64,000 nucleotides of DNA from CAJCJE01 sp035948315 (GCA_035948315.1 DASZJG010000045.1:59667-123666); one strand, 5' to 3'. Numbered from the stretch's first letter, positions 32,326 through 40,679 are shown. Numbers and translations: made by a program. The notes: generated from the letters alone by a model not told the origin.

Positions 32326-33549
32326 ATGGCGTCGCACGTGCTGTCCGACGAGCCGGGCGAACCCTCTCGGCCGGGCGAGCCCGCCCAGGACGTGATCGTG
32401 GTCGGCGGCGGCATCGGCGGTCTCGGCAGTGCCCTGGCCCTGGCTCTGGCCGGTCAGCGGGTCCGGGTCCTTGAGCGGTCGCCGAGGTTCGGCGAGGTCG
32501 GGGCCGGACTGCAACTCGCCCCGAACGCGACCCGCATTCTGCGCACCTGGGGCGTGCTGGACGAGGTGATCGCGCGCGGTGTGTTGCCCCGCAGGCTGGT
32601 GATGCGGGACGCGGTCGACGGCCGCGAACTGTCCTATCTGGACCTGGCCGACGCCGCGATGCGTTACGGGGCGCCCTATGTGGTGATCCATCGCAGCGAC
32701 CTGCACGAGATCCTCGTCGAGGCGTGCCGTGTCGCCGGCGTCGACCTGGTCACCGCGGCCGAGGTGACCGACGTCGAGATCGGTGCCGATCATGCTGTCG
32801 CCGTCGGGCCGTGGCGGCGGGACTCCGGGCGGGTCGTGGTCGCCGCGGACGGCCTGAACTCGCGGCTGCGTCAGCGTCTCAGCAGCGACGAGCCGGTCAG
32901 TTCCGCCTACGTCGCCTACCGCGGCGCCGTGCCGATCGACGATCTGGCCGACACCTCGCACCTGGCCCTGCTCGATGTCACGTTCTTCGTCGGCCCCTGC
33001 TGTCATCTTGTCCAGTACCCGCTGCGCGGCGGCGAGATGTTCAACCAGGTCGCGGTGTTCCGGTCGCCGAGGGCGATGGCGGGTGAGCCCGACTGGGGCA
33101 CCCCCGACGAACTCGACGCCGCGTTCGCCGGGACGTGCGCGACGGTCCGCGACGCGTTGCCGGATCTGTGGCGCGACCGGTGGTGGCGGATGTACGACCG
33201 GGAGCCGACCGACACTTGGGTGGACCGCAGGATGGCGCTGACCGGCGATGCCGCGCACCCGATGCTCCAGTACCTCGCGCAGGGCGCCTGCCAGGCGATC
33301 GAGGACGCGGCGTGCCTGGCTGGTGTGGCCGGCAAGCACGGCAGCGACCTGAATGGCACCGACTGGGACGCGGCGCTGCACGACTACACGGCCGCGCGGA
33401 CCGTCCGCACCGCGCGGGTGCAGCGCACCGCACGGGACTGGGGCGACCTGTGGCACTGCGACGGTCTGTTCAGGACGGTGCGCAACGCGTTGCTGGCCGA
33501 CCGGGACCCGGCCGACTACCGCTACATCGACTGGCTCTACGGGAGCTGA
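32326..33549 (+). CDS. FAD-dependent 3-hydroxybenzoate 6-hydroxylase
   Basis: This 407-residue class A flavin monooxygenase has the dinucleotide fold VIVVGGGIGGLGSALALALAG, the DG motif VVVAADGLNSRLR and the GD motif LTGDAAHPMLQYLAQGACQAIEDA. In the gentisate context, para-hydroxylation of 3-hydroxybenzoate to gentisate is the expected reaction; salicylate 5-hydroxylation is the alternative. It follows the hydrolase by 57 bp and has a GGGAGGGAGGAG ribosome site. Confidence 0.88.
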   Translation: MASHVLSDEPGEPSRPGEPAQDVIVVGGGIGGLGSALALALAGQRVRVLERSPRFGEVGAGLQLAPNATRILRTWGVLDEVIARGVLPRRLVMRDAVDGRELSYLDLADAAMRYGAPYVVIHRSDLHEILVEACRVAGVDLVTAAEVTDVEIGADHAVAVGPWRRDSGRVVVAADGLNSRLRQRLSSDEPVSSAYVAYRGAVPIDDLADTSHLALLDVTFFVGPCCHLVQYPLRGGEMFNQVAVFRSPRAMAGEPDWGTPDELDAAFAGTCATVRDALPDLWRDRWWRMYDREPTDTWVDRRMALTGDAAHPMLQYLAQGACQAIEDAACLAGVAGKHGSDLNGTDWDAALHDYTAARTVRTARVQRTARDWGDLWHCDGLFRTVRNALLADRDPADYRYIDWLYGS

Positions 33550-33569
33550 CCGGAAACGAGGAGGCCACC

Positions 33570-34892
33570 GTGCCCGAACACCGTCACGCCGCCGCGCAGC
33601 CCTCGACCCGACGTGCCGTCGCGATCGTCGTGACCTGCGCGTTCACCATCCTGCTCGAAGGCTACGACCAGAGCGTCTACGGCGCCGTGCTGCCGGTCCT
33701 CGTGCATGATCCGGCCTGGCACCTGAGCAATGCGCAGGCAGGCTACATCGGCAGCGCGGCCTTTGCCGGCATGCTCGTCGGCGCGCTGGCCTCCGGCTGG
33801 CTGGCGGCCCGGTTACCCCGTCGCGCGGTCGTCATGGGTTGCCTGATCGTCATGGCGGTCTTCGGCACCTGGTGCGCGTTCACGAGAACCGGAACGACGC
33901 TGGGGCTGTTCCGGTTCCTGACCGGCGTCGGACTCGGCGGACTGCTGCCGCTGACCTCGACGATCACCCTCGCGGTGGCATCACCACGCCTGCGGCACAT
34001 GATCTACGCGATCATGTTCGCCACCATCCCGGTCGGCGGCCTGCTCGGCGCGGTCATCGCCATCCCGGTCGTGCCGGCCTTCGGCCCGACGCTGATGTTC
34101 GCCCTGCCGCTCCCGCTGATCTTCCTCGCGCTCGCGCTCAGCTGGAGGTATCTGCCAGCAACTCCGGCAGGCGCCGACGAGGCCGAAACCGTTGCCGGAG
34201 AGGGGTTCCGTGGCAAGCTGCTGGTCCCCACCGTGCTCTTCGTCGCCGCGACCCTGCTCGGCCTGCTGCTCTGGTACGGCCTGAACACCTGGCTGCCGGG
34301 AATCATGCGGGCCGCCGGATACGACCTCGGGTCCTCGCTCACCTTCCAGATCGTGCTCAACGCGGGCGCGGCCGTGGGTTCCGTCGCGGTCGCACTGCTC
34401 GCCGACCGTACCGGCGGGCCCCTTGTCGCGGGCGGAATCTACCTGGGTGGAGCGATCGTGCTCGTCGCGGCGATCGCGTCGCCGCCCCAGGCCCTGCTCT
34501 ATCTGCTGGTGTTGCTGGCCGGCACCGCGGGGCAGGGCGGTCTGGTCGTGCTCAACTCGGTTGTTGACCGCTCCTACCCGGCCCACCTGCGGGCCAAGGC
34601 CCTCGGTCTCACCCTGGGCATCGGCCGGATCGGCGCGATCATCGCGCCGTCCGTGGTGGGCCTGATCGTCGGGCACAGCACGGTGGGCAGCTTCAGCCTG
34701 TTCGCCGGATGCGCCGCCGCCGCGGCGATCCTGATCGCGTTCGCTGCTACGGCTGCCCGGTCTGCGGCGGGAGTTGACGCACCAGGTGATCCCACACCGC
34801 GTGCACCGCGCGATCGGAGTAGATATTCGCCCGCTTCGCCAGTGACTCGGTCGAATCCGACCAGGTGGGCCAACCGCCGAAGGAGTGGGTGA
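33570..34892 (+). CDS. Aromatic-acid MFS transporter (AAHS type)
   Basis: This MFS permease of about 440 residues has ~12 transmembrane helices. The first helix carries FTILLEGYDQSVYGAVLPVL, equivalent to the D/E-G-x-D motif of aromatic acid:H+ symporters such as PcaK and BenK. The loop GWLAARLPRRAVVMG is the MFS signature. It probably imports 3-hydroxybenzoate or gentisate for the operon. The start is a GTG with GAGGAGG upstream. The last ~48 residues (after AAAILIAFAATAARS) are Arg/Pro/Ser-rich and overlap the converging aldolase gene by 146 bp, an apparent stop-codon loss. One TTA codon lies at 33813. Confidence 0.88.
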   Translation: MPEHRHAAAQPSTRRAVAIVVTCAFTILLEGYDQSVYGAVLPVLVHDPAWHLSNAQAGYIGSAAFAGMLVGALASGWLAARLPRRAVVMGCLIVMAVFGTWCAFTRTGTTLGLFRFLTGVGLGGLLPLTSTITLAVASPRLRHMIYAIMFATIPVGGLLGAVIAIPVVPAFGPTLMFALPLPLIFLALALSWRYLPATPAGADEAETVAGEGFRGKLLVPTVLFVAATLLGLLLWYGLNTWLPGIMRAAGYDLGSSLTFQIVLNAGAAVGSVAVALLADRTGGPLVAGGIYLGGAIVLVAAIASPPQALLYLLVLLAGTAGQGGLVVLNSVVDRSYPAHLRAKALGLTLGIGRIGAIIAPSVVGLIVGHSTVGSFSLFAGCAAAAAILIAFAATAARSAAGVDAPGDPTPRAPRDRSRYSPASPVTRSNPTRWANRRRSG

Positions 34893-35451
34893 GCAGCTGC
34901 TGACGACAGGCCCGTTCGAGCACGACGGCGGCCACCGTCGCGCTGGGCAGATCCGGCCCGACGACCACGATGCCATGATTGACCAGGAACAGTGCGGTGT
35001 GCTCGGCCAGTTCGGCCGCGACCTGCCGGCCGAGTTCCTCGGTGATGATCAGGTCCGCGGTCGCGGTGAACCGAGGGACTTCGGGCGGCACGAACATGTT
35101 GGCCGCATGGCTGACCGCGCGCAGCGGCTGACCGGTGGCAGCCAGCGCGACGGCATAAGGCGGGTGGGTGTGCACGACCGCGCCGACATCGGGGCGTGCG
35201 GCCATGATCTCGGTGTGGATCGGATATTCGCTGTGCCGGTTCCCGGTCCCGGCCAGCACCTCGCCCGCGCCGTCGACCAGATGCACCCGCTCCGGCGTGA
35301 TCTCGGCCAGGCTCCACTCGGCCGCCTTGATCCAGACGCCCCGCCCGTCCGGATCACGTACCGAGGCATGGCCCCAGATCAGGTCGTCATGCCCCTGGCT
35401 GGCCAGGACCCGGGAGGCGAGGGCGACCTGTTCCTGCATCGGTGTTGTCAC
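34747..35451 (-). CDS. Class II aldolase/adducin-family protein
   Basis: This 234-residue protein has the class II aldolase fold. Zinc ligands are visible in AVVHTHPPYAVAL and in the later VNHGIVVVG. N-terminal GHASVRDPDGRGVWIK and the acidic SEYPIHTEIMAARPDV also match. Members include fuculose-phosphate aldolases and decarboxylases of hydroxylated acids; here it may act on a pathway by-product, but nothing fixes the substrate. A GTG start is chosen; an internal ATG lies four codons later. A TAGGCT box six bases before the GTG hints at a leaderless mRNA. Confidence 0.85.
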   Translation of the reverse strand: MTTPMQEQVALASRVLASQGHDDLIWGHASVRDPDGRGVWIKAAEWSLAEITPERVHLVDGAGEVLAGTGNRHSEYPIHTEIMAARPDVGAVVHTHPPYAVALAATGQPLRAVSHAANMFVPPEVPRFTATADLIITEELGRQVAAELAEHTALFLVNHGIVVVGPDLPSATVAAVVLERACRQQLLTHSFGGWPTWSDSTESLAKRANIYSDRAVHAVWDHLVRQLPPQTGQP

Positions 35452-35528
35452 CGGGCAAGCCTAAACTCGCTCGCTGGCCCGCGCCGCAGGACAGGCCGGG
35501 CTCGGCGGTTCGTACGCCTCGGGCGGCC

Positions 35529-36623
35529 CTACTGTCGAACGCCGAAGGGGCCGAGCACGTCGAAGTCGATGCGCATCGAATTGACCATGCTGGCGGCGTT
35601 GTCCAGGGTGAAGACGTCCGCGGCCGCCAACTGTCCGAGGTACTTGGCTGTGACCGGTCCCGCCGCCGTGGCGGTGACCGCGTCGAGATAGGTCTTGAAG
35701 ATGGCCCAGCCGTTCCCGGTAGCACCGTATTTCTCGAAGAACGGGGTCGGGTCGAGGGTGGTGAGCGCGGTGCGGACACCTGCCTGTAGGTCGGCCAGGT
35801 AGTTCTGCTGCATGGTGACGTCCGCGCGGTTTCCGAGCCGACCGAGGTGACCGGCGACGAGAGTCGTCCACGAGTAGTCCAGCACCGTTTGCTGAGCATC
35901 GAGCCAGCCGGGGATGTCCTGCGACTCGGCCAGATTCTTGAATGGCGTCCATCCCGGGAAGATCACGTCGATGACCATGAGCGCGCTGTGGTCGGGAGCG
36001 TGGATGAAGATGTTGTCCGGGCTGTGGTTCGGGCCGTGATAGGCCAGTTCCAGCCGCTCACCACCCACGCTCAGGACGTACCGGTCGTCGAACGTCACCG
36101 TCGGCACGGGACGATTCGGGTCGTTCGCTATGCGCAACAGCCGACGGGTTTCGGTATGCCCGATGCGCTGCACGCCCTCGCCGAACAGCGCGGCCGCGCC
36201 GATGTGGTCGGCGTGATTGTGCGAGTAGATGAGGTGCGTGACCCCCGACGGCAGGCCCTTCGCGGCGGTCACGCTCTCGATGGCCCGTAGCAGGTTTGCG
36301 CCGATGGTCGGCGGCGCGTCGACCACGACGACGCCTTCCCGGGTGGTCAGGAACATGGCCTGGTAGTAGGAATCGGTGACCCAGTACAGATTGCCGCTGA
36401 TCTGCCCGACGAAGTAACCCGCTGAATTCAGCGCCGGCCCCAACGCCGACGGCGGTACGGGTGCGAAGTCCGGCAGACCGGTGGCCTGATCGGCGTGCGC
36501 GGGCGCCGCCGTCACGCTGCCCACCAGGGCGGCGACCGCGGGCGTGGCAGCGGCCAATGAGGCGCGACGTAAGAAGGTGCGGCGATTCGCCGGAGCGGCG
36601 GGCTGTGATTGTTCGTCCGTCAT
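35529..36623 (-). CDS. Tat-exported metallo-beta-lactamase-fold hydrolase
   Basis: This 364-residue protein has a twin-arginine signal (NRRTFLRRASLAAATPAVAAL, then APAHADQ). The MBL motif SHNHADHIG (HxHxDH) and further metal ligands in YHGPNHSPDN and VIDVIFPG are visible. The C-terminal helical part (about 240-364) is a family extension. It follows a small membrane-protein gene by 4 bp, forming a two-gene unit controlled by the MarR-type boxes. Substrate unknown; some relatives hydrolyse lactones or beta-lactams. Confidence 0.88.
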   Translation of the reverse strand: MTDEQSQPAAPANRRTFLRRASLAAATPAVAALVGSVTAAPAHADQATGLPDFAPVPPSALGPALNSAGYFVGQISGNLYWVTDSYYQAMFLTTREGVVVVDAPPTIGANLLRAIESVTAAKGLPSGVTHLIYSHNHADHIGAAALFGEGVQRIGHTETRRLLRIANDPNRPVPTVTFDDRYVLSVGGERLELAYHGPNHSPDNIFIHAPDHSALMVIDVIFPGWTPFKNLAESQDIPGWLDAQQTVLDYSWTTLVAGHLGRLGNRADVTMQQNYLADLQAGVRTALTTLDPTPFFEKYGATGNGWAIFKTYLDAVTATAAGPVTAKYLGQLAAADVFTLDNAASMVNSMRIDFDVLGPFGVRQ

Positions 36624-36627
36624 GGGA

Positions 36628-37044
36628 TCAGCCTTTCCGGGTTTTGTCAGCGTCGACAGCGCTGGTACGCCTTGGCAGGAGCAGGGCTGCGGTCGAGAAC
36701 GCCAGGCCGATGATCCAGGCCAGCGGTCCCTGGAGCCCCGGCCACAAGGGCGCGTAGCGGGGAATCAGAATGAGGAAGATGAATCCGACGTCGGTGATAC
36801 CGGCGACACCGAGGTTCAGCCAGTATCCCAGCGTCCAGTTGCGCCAGATGATGATCAGAGAAAAGATCGCGACGACGCCGGCGGCGAAGAACAGTGTCCA
36901 GGCATCCTGGTACAACCTGCCCTGGATCATCGAAGCAACGGTCGAACCGCCAAGGCGCACGACGCCGTAGGCGGCCTGAAAGTGCAGCGCCGCCCACAGT
37001 AGGTAAAAGATGGATCCGACTATCGACAATATTCGCGCCGTCAT
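36628..37044 (-). CDS. Four-helix membrane protein of unknown function
   Basis: This 138-residue integral membrane protein has four hydrophobic segments: ILSIVGSIFYLLWAALHF, AWTLFFAAGVVAIFSLIIIW, NLGVAGITDVGFIFLILI and GPLAWIIGLAFSTAALLL. It resembles small uncharacterised actinobacterial membrane proteins. The ATG has GGAGGG upstream; a GTG start five codons earlier would swallow that site. It is first in the unit with the MBL-fold protein, downstream of a MarR-type operator. Confidence 0.8.
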   Translation of the reverse strand: MTARILSIVGSIFYLLWAALHFQAAYGVVRLGGSTVASMIQGRLYQDAWTLFFAAGVVAIFSLIIIWRNWTLGYWLNLGVAGITDVGFIFLILIPRYAPLWPGLQGPLAWIIGLAFSTAALLLPRRTSAVDADKTRKG

Positions 37045-37100
37045 GACCCGACCCTCCACAGGACCTGTGCCCTCGATGGAGTCGAGCCTATGCCTCTATA

Positions 37101-37124
37101 CTTGCGTGCGCAAGCAAGTCGTCG
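37101..37124. promoter_or_regulatory. MarR-type operator, copy 1
   Basis: CTTGC-GTGC-GCAAG (37101-37114) forms an inverted repeat and runs into CAAGTCGTCG. The 15-mer GCAAGCAAGTCGTCG (37110-37124) recurs exactly at 37715-37729, on the other side of the MarR gene. It lies upstream of the membrane/MBL unit. Confidence 0.65.
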
Positions 37125-37160
37125 GACGGTCTGATGAAATGCGGATAGAGTGAAGGTGCT

Positions 37161-37667
37161 TCAGTCGCCTGCCGGTTCCGGCCGGCCAGCGGCAAGCTTC
37201 GAGACGATCCGGTGCAGCGCTGCCTGGTCCGTGGCCGTCAGGCGGTCTGTGAACAGCTCCGCCACGAGTTGGAGGTGCGACCCCGTCGCAGCGACCAGGA
37301 TCGCCTGACCATGTTCGGTCAGCTCGATGTCGACCCCGCGCCGATCGTCATCGGCGGGAATCCGCTTGATCAGGCCGGCTCGCTCCATCCGTACCAGGAG
37401 CCTGCTCACCGCGCTCTCGCTGAGCAGCAACCGGTCCCACAGCGCTCGCTGTCGCAGCCGCATGCCCGGCACGTCCGCCAGGTGGACCAGGACGTCGAAC
37501 CACTCCAGCGGAAGCTGGTGATCCCTGGCCATCTGGTCGGACAGCGCTTCGACCAGCTGCCGATGCGCCAGCAGGAACCCCTGCCACAGTTGGGTTTCCC
37601 GATGCAACCGGGTCACCATCTTGTCAAGGCCATCCCGGGCCGCTCCGCCCTGCCCCGTCCGCGTCAC
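37161..37667 (-). CDS. MarR-family regulator
   Basis: This 168-residue regulator has a winged helix at about 60-125 (LRQRALWDRLLLSESAVSRLLVRMERAGLIKRIPADDDRRGVDIELTEHG), with the DxRxx wing typical of MarR. The gene is bracketed by two copies of the same 15-base operator sequence, one before its own start and one before the MBL unit, so it probably represses both. The start is GTG; an internal GTG is possible. Its ligand is unknown. Confidence 0.9.
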   Translation of the reverse strand: MTRTGQGGAARDGLDKMVTRLHRETQLWQGFLLAHRQLVEALSDQMARDHQLPLEWFDVLVHLADVPGMRLRQRALWDRLLLSESAVSRLLVRMERAGLIKRIPADDDRRGVDIELTEHGQAILVAATGSHLQLVAELFTDRLTATDQAALHRIVSKLAAGRPEPAGD

Positions 37668-37708
37668 ATCACACCGGCCCTGCCTAGACTGCTGTCGCCG
37701 ATGAGCTT

Positions 37709-37729
37709 ACTTGAGCAAGCAAGTCGTCG
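37709..37729. promoter_or_regulatory. MarR-type operator, copy 2
   Basis: ACTTGAGCAAGCAAGT contains overlapping CTTG/CAAG inverted repeats followed by CGTCG. The 15-mer at 37715-37729 is identical to 37110-37124. It lies 42 bp before the MarR start, consistent with autoregulation, and also just beyond the VOC gene end. Confidence 0.65.
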
Positions 37730-37741
37730 AGCCGGGTGTGA

Positions 37742-38119
37742 TCATTCCTCTTTGTCCGGCGGCAGGAATCCGTGCTCGGACAGGTCGAACCAGTTGCCCT
37801 CCGGATCAATCGCCCGGTATTCGGCGAATGGTCGATCGGTTGGCCTGTTCACCGGCCGAGGTACGCCCGCGGCGACCATCCGGTCCGACATCGCGGTCGT
37901 GTCCTCGACGGTGAACCCGAAGTGGTTGAAGCCCGACGGTGTCTCGCTGGCGAGCTGGTGTTGGATCAGCGCCAGGTTGATATAGCCATCGGTCAGGAAG
38001 TGGCTGCCGTCCGGATCGACGTGGAACACCTCCATCTCCAGTTGGTCGCGGTAGAACGCGGCGATCGCGGCCGCGTCCCGTACGACGAACGCCACGTGCC
38101 GCAGTTTGGGCCTGCTCAT
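37742..38119 (-). CDS. VOC-superfamily (glyoxalase-like) protein
   Basis: This 125-residue single-chain VOC protein has paired beta-alpha-beta-beta-beta units (KLRHVAFVVRDAAAIAAFYRDQLEM and FNHFGFTVEDTTAMSDRM). Likely metal ligands are His8 in RHVAFVV, a His in FNHFGF and Glu in YRAIDPEGNWFDLSEH. VOC proteins range from dioxygenases to resistance proteins. It is the last gene of a three-gene unit with 4-bp overlaps. Confidence 0.85.
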   Translation of the reverse strand: MSRPKLRHVAFVVRDAAAIAAFYRDQLEMEVFHVDPDGSHFLTDGYINLALIQHQLASETPSGFNHFGFTVEDTTAMSDRMVAAGVPRPVNRPTDRPFAEYRAIDPEGNWFDLSEHGFLPPDKEE

Positions 38120-38490
38120 CGGGTCGTGCCTCCCAGGATCATGTTGTGGAACGCGATGATCGACCAGCCCTCGCCATCGCGTCGGACGACGGCTTGGGCG
38201 TGGGTGACGATTCCGGCGGGCAACACAGTGGACAGCACGTGCACGAGGAAGTGGCCTTCGGTGAGTTCTCGGATCAGCCGGACCTCGGGCTTGAGCAGGG
38301 TGCCTTGGTACACGTCGGCGAAGAGCCTGGCGTGCGACGCTTCGACGGCATCTCGGCCGTGGTGCTCGTCACCACGTACGGTGACGAACTCGACGTCGGC
38401 GTCGAAGACCTGGGCGAATGCCTGCGCGTCGCCCGCCGCCCAGCCCTGGGCCATCGTGGTCCACAGTCCGGCGATCTGGTCGTGGGTCAT
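38116..38490 (-). CDS. SnoaL/SgcJ-like NTF2-fold protein
   Basis: This 124-residue protein of the SgcJ/EcaC type (DUF4440-like) has LWTTMAQGWAAGDAQAFAQVFDADVEFVTVRG, HGRDAVEASHARLFADVY and HAQAVVRRDGEGWSIIAFHNMIL. These small cone-fold proteins occur in many biosynthetic clusters, often without known catalysis. It overlaps both neighbours by 4 bp (ATGA). Confidence 0.85.
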   Translation of the reverse strand: MTHDQIAGLWTTMAQGWAAGDAQAFAQVFDADVEFVTVRGDEHHGRDAVEASHARLFADVYQGTLLKPEVRLIRELTEGHFLVHVLSTVLPAGIVTHAQAVVRRDGEGWSIIAFHNMILGGTTR

Positions 38491-39104
38491 GCGGACTCCC
38501 TGTGCGCGAGGGAAACTCCCGCGTGCTGGCGCACCAGGAGCTGGACACAGCCGGAATCGTCAACGGGTTGCCACGCGGCGAGGGCGTGATAGAGCCTGCC
38601 GTGCAGTCGTTCCAGGTAGCACACCATGTTGACCGGCCACCCGCCTGCGCGGAACGCGTACTCGTCCATGGGGGTCGGCGCTTCGCAGAGTGGGTGAGCG
38701 CGGGCGGCTTCGGGGCCGAGTCGATGCCAGTCGGGGTGCATGTGGATAGATCCGAGGATCTCCTGTCCGTGTGCTTCGGCGGCGCGGGCGGCGCGGAGCA
38801 GGTCGACGGGATCGAACCACCACGCGCGCACGGGGTTCTCGTAGGCGGCGCCGAAGGTCGGCACGATCACCGACGCGAACTCCTCGCAGGCGGCCGGGTT
38901 CGTGGACCTCGCGTTGCGGCCGAATTCGACGCGTTCGACGATGTGGGTGCCCTCGACCGTATGCCCGACGAGCAGGGCGAAGCACGGTTTCGGCTGGTCC
39001 GGGGTGATGGCGTCGTACTGCCGGGCCGCGGCACACAGGAACTCCTGGAGCGTCCGGTCGGACACCAGTACCACGGGCGCACGCGCATGGACCCTGTTCG
39101 ACAT
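38487..39104 (-). CDS. Mov34/MPN/PAD-1 (JAMM)-like protein
   Basis: This 205-residue protein has a JAMM metalloprotease signature: a Glu near GTHIVERVEF, then ILGSIHMHPDWH (HxHP) and, about 20 residues on, PTPMDEYAF, with the zinc Asp in the usual S-x-x-D position (Ser replaced by Thr-Pro). JAMM enzymes cleave isopeptide or peptide bonds; bacterial members also process small carrier proteins. It is first in the coupled unit with SnoaL- and VOC-like genes and is divergent from a LysR gene. Function in this combination is unknown. Confidence 0.7.
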   Translation of the reverse strand: MSNRVHARAPVVLVSDRTLQEFLCAAARQYDAITPDQPKPCFALLVGHTVEGTHIVERVEFGRNARSTNPAACEEFASVIVPTFGAAYENPVRAWWFDPVDLLRAARAAEAHGQEILGSIHMHPDWHRLGPEAARAHPLCEAPTPMDEYAFRAGGWPVNMVCYLERLHGRLYHALAAWQPVDDSGCVQLLVRQHAGVSLAHRESA

Positions 39105-39160
39105 CCACCGTCCTCATCTGTTCGGGGGTTTCTCCCACGCAACCACGAAGCTGTGGTCAC

Positions 39161-39174
39161 AGCGAGGCTTCGCT
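39161..39174. promoter_or_regulatory. Inverted repeat in the JAMM/LysR divergent promoter
   Basis: AGCGA-GGCT-TCGCT lies in the 116-bp gap between the divergent JAMM-like and LysR genes. A nearby A+T-rich stretch (TATATGACAATGAGTGATAACAT) could hold the LysR contacts. Confidence 0.4.
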
Positions 39175-39220
39175 ATATGACAATGAGTGATAACATTTCC
39201 TGCCCCCGGGAAGGACCCGT

Positions 39221-40183
39221 ATGCGCCTGGATTTCCGCCATCTGGAGCTGATCGTCACGATCGGCAACGCGGGCAGCCTGCGGCGGGCAGCCGCCGAACT
39301 GCACCTCACCCAGCCCGCGGTGACCACCCAGCTGCGCAGAATCGAGCAGCACCTCGGCGGAGCGTTGTTCGTGCGTGATCGCGAGGGCGCCCAGCCGACC
39401 CACCTGGGAACGCAGGTGTTGCAGCAGGCCAAGCAGGTGCTCGGCCAATTGAGCGAGCTGGAACAGGCCGCATGGCGCAGCGCGGCATCGGTCCCGGTGC
39501 GAGTCGCGGGTGTGCCGGCTCAGCAGCACGCGTTGTTGGTGCAGACGCTCCGTGCGCTGCTGCCGGCCAAGGAAGTCGTCAGCAGCACGCACCGCTCCAC
39601 CCGACAGCTGCTCAACCTGCTGGAGACCGGCGAGGTCGACGTCGCCGTGCTGCGGGAGTTCCCCGGCTTCCCGCTACGGCTGCCGCCGCAGGTCGAGCAC
39701 CGGCTGCTGATCACCGAACCGATCTTCGTCGGTGTTCAAGCGGGCCATCGGCTGGCCGGCCGGGAAGAGGTCGAACTGGCCGAGCTGGCGCAGGAGAACT
39801 GGGTGATGCCCAACCCGGACGACAGCGGGATGAACGACTTCTTCGCGACCACCTGTAGCGCGGCCGGCTTCGAGCAGCGCATCACCGATCTGACCACCGA
39901 GTCGCATGTGGCGTTCACGTTGACCGCCGCGGGCCGGGTTGTCTGCCCGCTCTACCCGATCGGAGCGAACCGAGACGGCCTCGCCACGTTGCCGTTGACC
40001 GGAAACCCGTTGTTCCGCAGGCTCGTGCTGGCCTGGCAAGCGGATTGGACTGAGGCGCCGCGGGTGGATGACATCTGCGCGGACATCGAGCAGGGTTACC
40101 GTGATCTGGTGGCGAACACTCCCGTCTACGCGCGGTGGTGCGCCAGGAAAGGTGAGGGGGACAGGTGGCGATCCGGGGTTTGA
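39221..40183 (+). CDS. LysR-family regulator
   Basis: This 320-residue LTTR has an N-terminal HTH (LDFRHLELIVTIGNAGSLRRAAAELHLTQPAVTTQLRRIEQHL) and an effector-binding domain from ~90 with ETGEVDVAVLREF and HRLLITEPIFVGVQAGHRLAG. The start ATG has GGAAGGA upstream. It is divergent from the JAMM-SnoaL-VOC unit and overlaps a second VOC gene by 19 bp, so it probably regulates both directions. Confidence 0.9.
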   Translation: MRLDFRHLELIVTIGNAGSLRRAAAELHLTQPAVTTQLRRIEQHLGGALFVRDREGAQPTHLGTQVLQQAKQVLGQLSELEQAAWRSAASVPVRVAGVPAQQHALLVQTLRALLPAKEVVSSTHRSTRQLLNLLETGEVDVAVLREFPGFPLRLPPQVEHRLLITEPIFVGVQAGHRLAGREEVELAELAQENWVMPNPDDSGMNDFFATTCSAAGFEQRITDLTTESHVAFTLTAAGRVVCPLYPIGANRDGLATLPLTGNPLFRRLVLAWQADWTEAPRVDDICADIEQGYRDLVANTPVYARWCARKGEGDRWRSGV

Positions 40184-40656
40184 ACCACGCGGTGCTGTGG
40201 GTGCGAGACGCGCGGGTGAGCACCGATTTCTATGTCGATGTGCTGGGTTTCCGAGTGGTGCACCGCACCGAGAAGGCCGCGTTCCTCCAGGCTCCCGAGT
40301 CCGCCAACGACCATGACCTCGGGCTGTTCGAGATAGGGCCAGGGCGGAGCAGCGCCGACACCGGGCATGTCGGTCTCTATCATCTGGCTTGGGAGGTACC
40401 TACGCTGGCGGACCTGCGGGATTACGCGGGACGCCTGGACGCGGCAGGCGCGCTGGTCGGGTCGGCGGATCATGGCACGACCAAAGGTCTCTACGCCAAG
40501 GACCCGGACGGACTGGAGTTCGAGGTCTGCTGGCTTCTGCCAGCCGAACTGGCCGACGATGAGGCACGCGAACACAGCGGCGCCCTCGATCTGGCCGCCG
40601 ACATCGCCCGCTACGGCGCGGACACGCTGGGCGCGTGCGCCCGCGTCGGTGGATGA
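40165..40656 (+). CDS. VOC-superfamily extradiol-dioxygenase-like protein
   Basis: This 163-residue protein has two VOC half-domains. Candidate metal ligands are His in LNHAVLWVRDARVSTDFYVDVLGFRV, His in VGLYHLAWEVPT and Glu in AKDPDGLEFEVCWLLP, the standard H-H-E pattern of catechol 2,3-dioxygenase-like proteins. It is translated from a GTG within the end of the LysR gene. It could be a dioxygenase or a glyoxalase-type protein. A strong hairpin follows. Confidence 0.85.
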   Translation: MAIRGLNHAVLWVRDARVSTDFYVDVLGFRVVHRTEKAAFLQAPESANDHDLGLFEIGPGRSSADTGHVGLYHLAWEVPTLADLRDYAGRLDAAGALVGSADHGTTKGLYAKDPDGLEFEVCWLLPAELADDEAREHSGALDLAADIARYGADTLGACARVGG

Positions 40657-40679
40657 ACGCTCGCCGGAGCCGCACAGCC

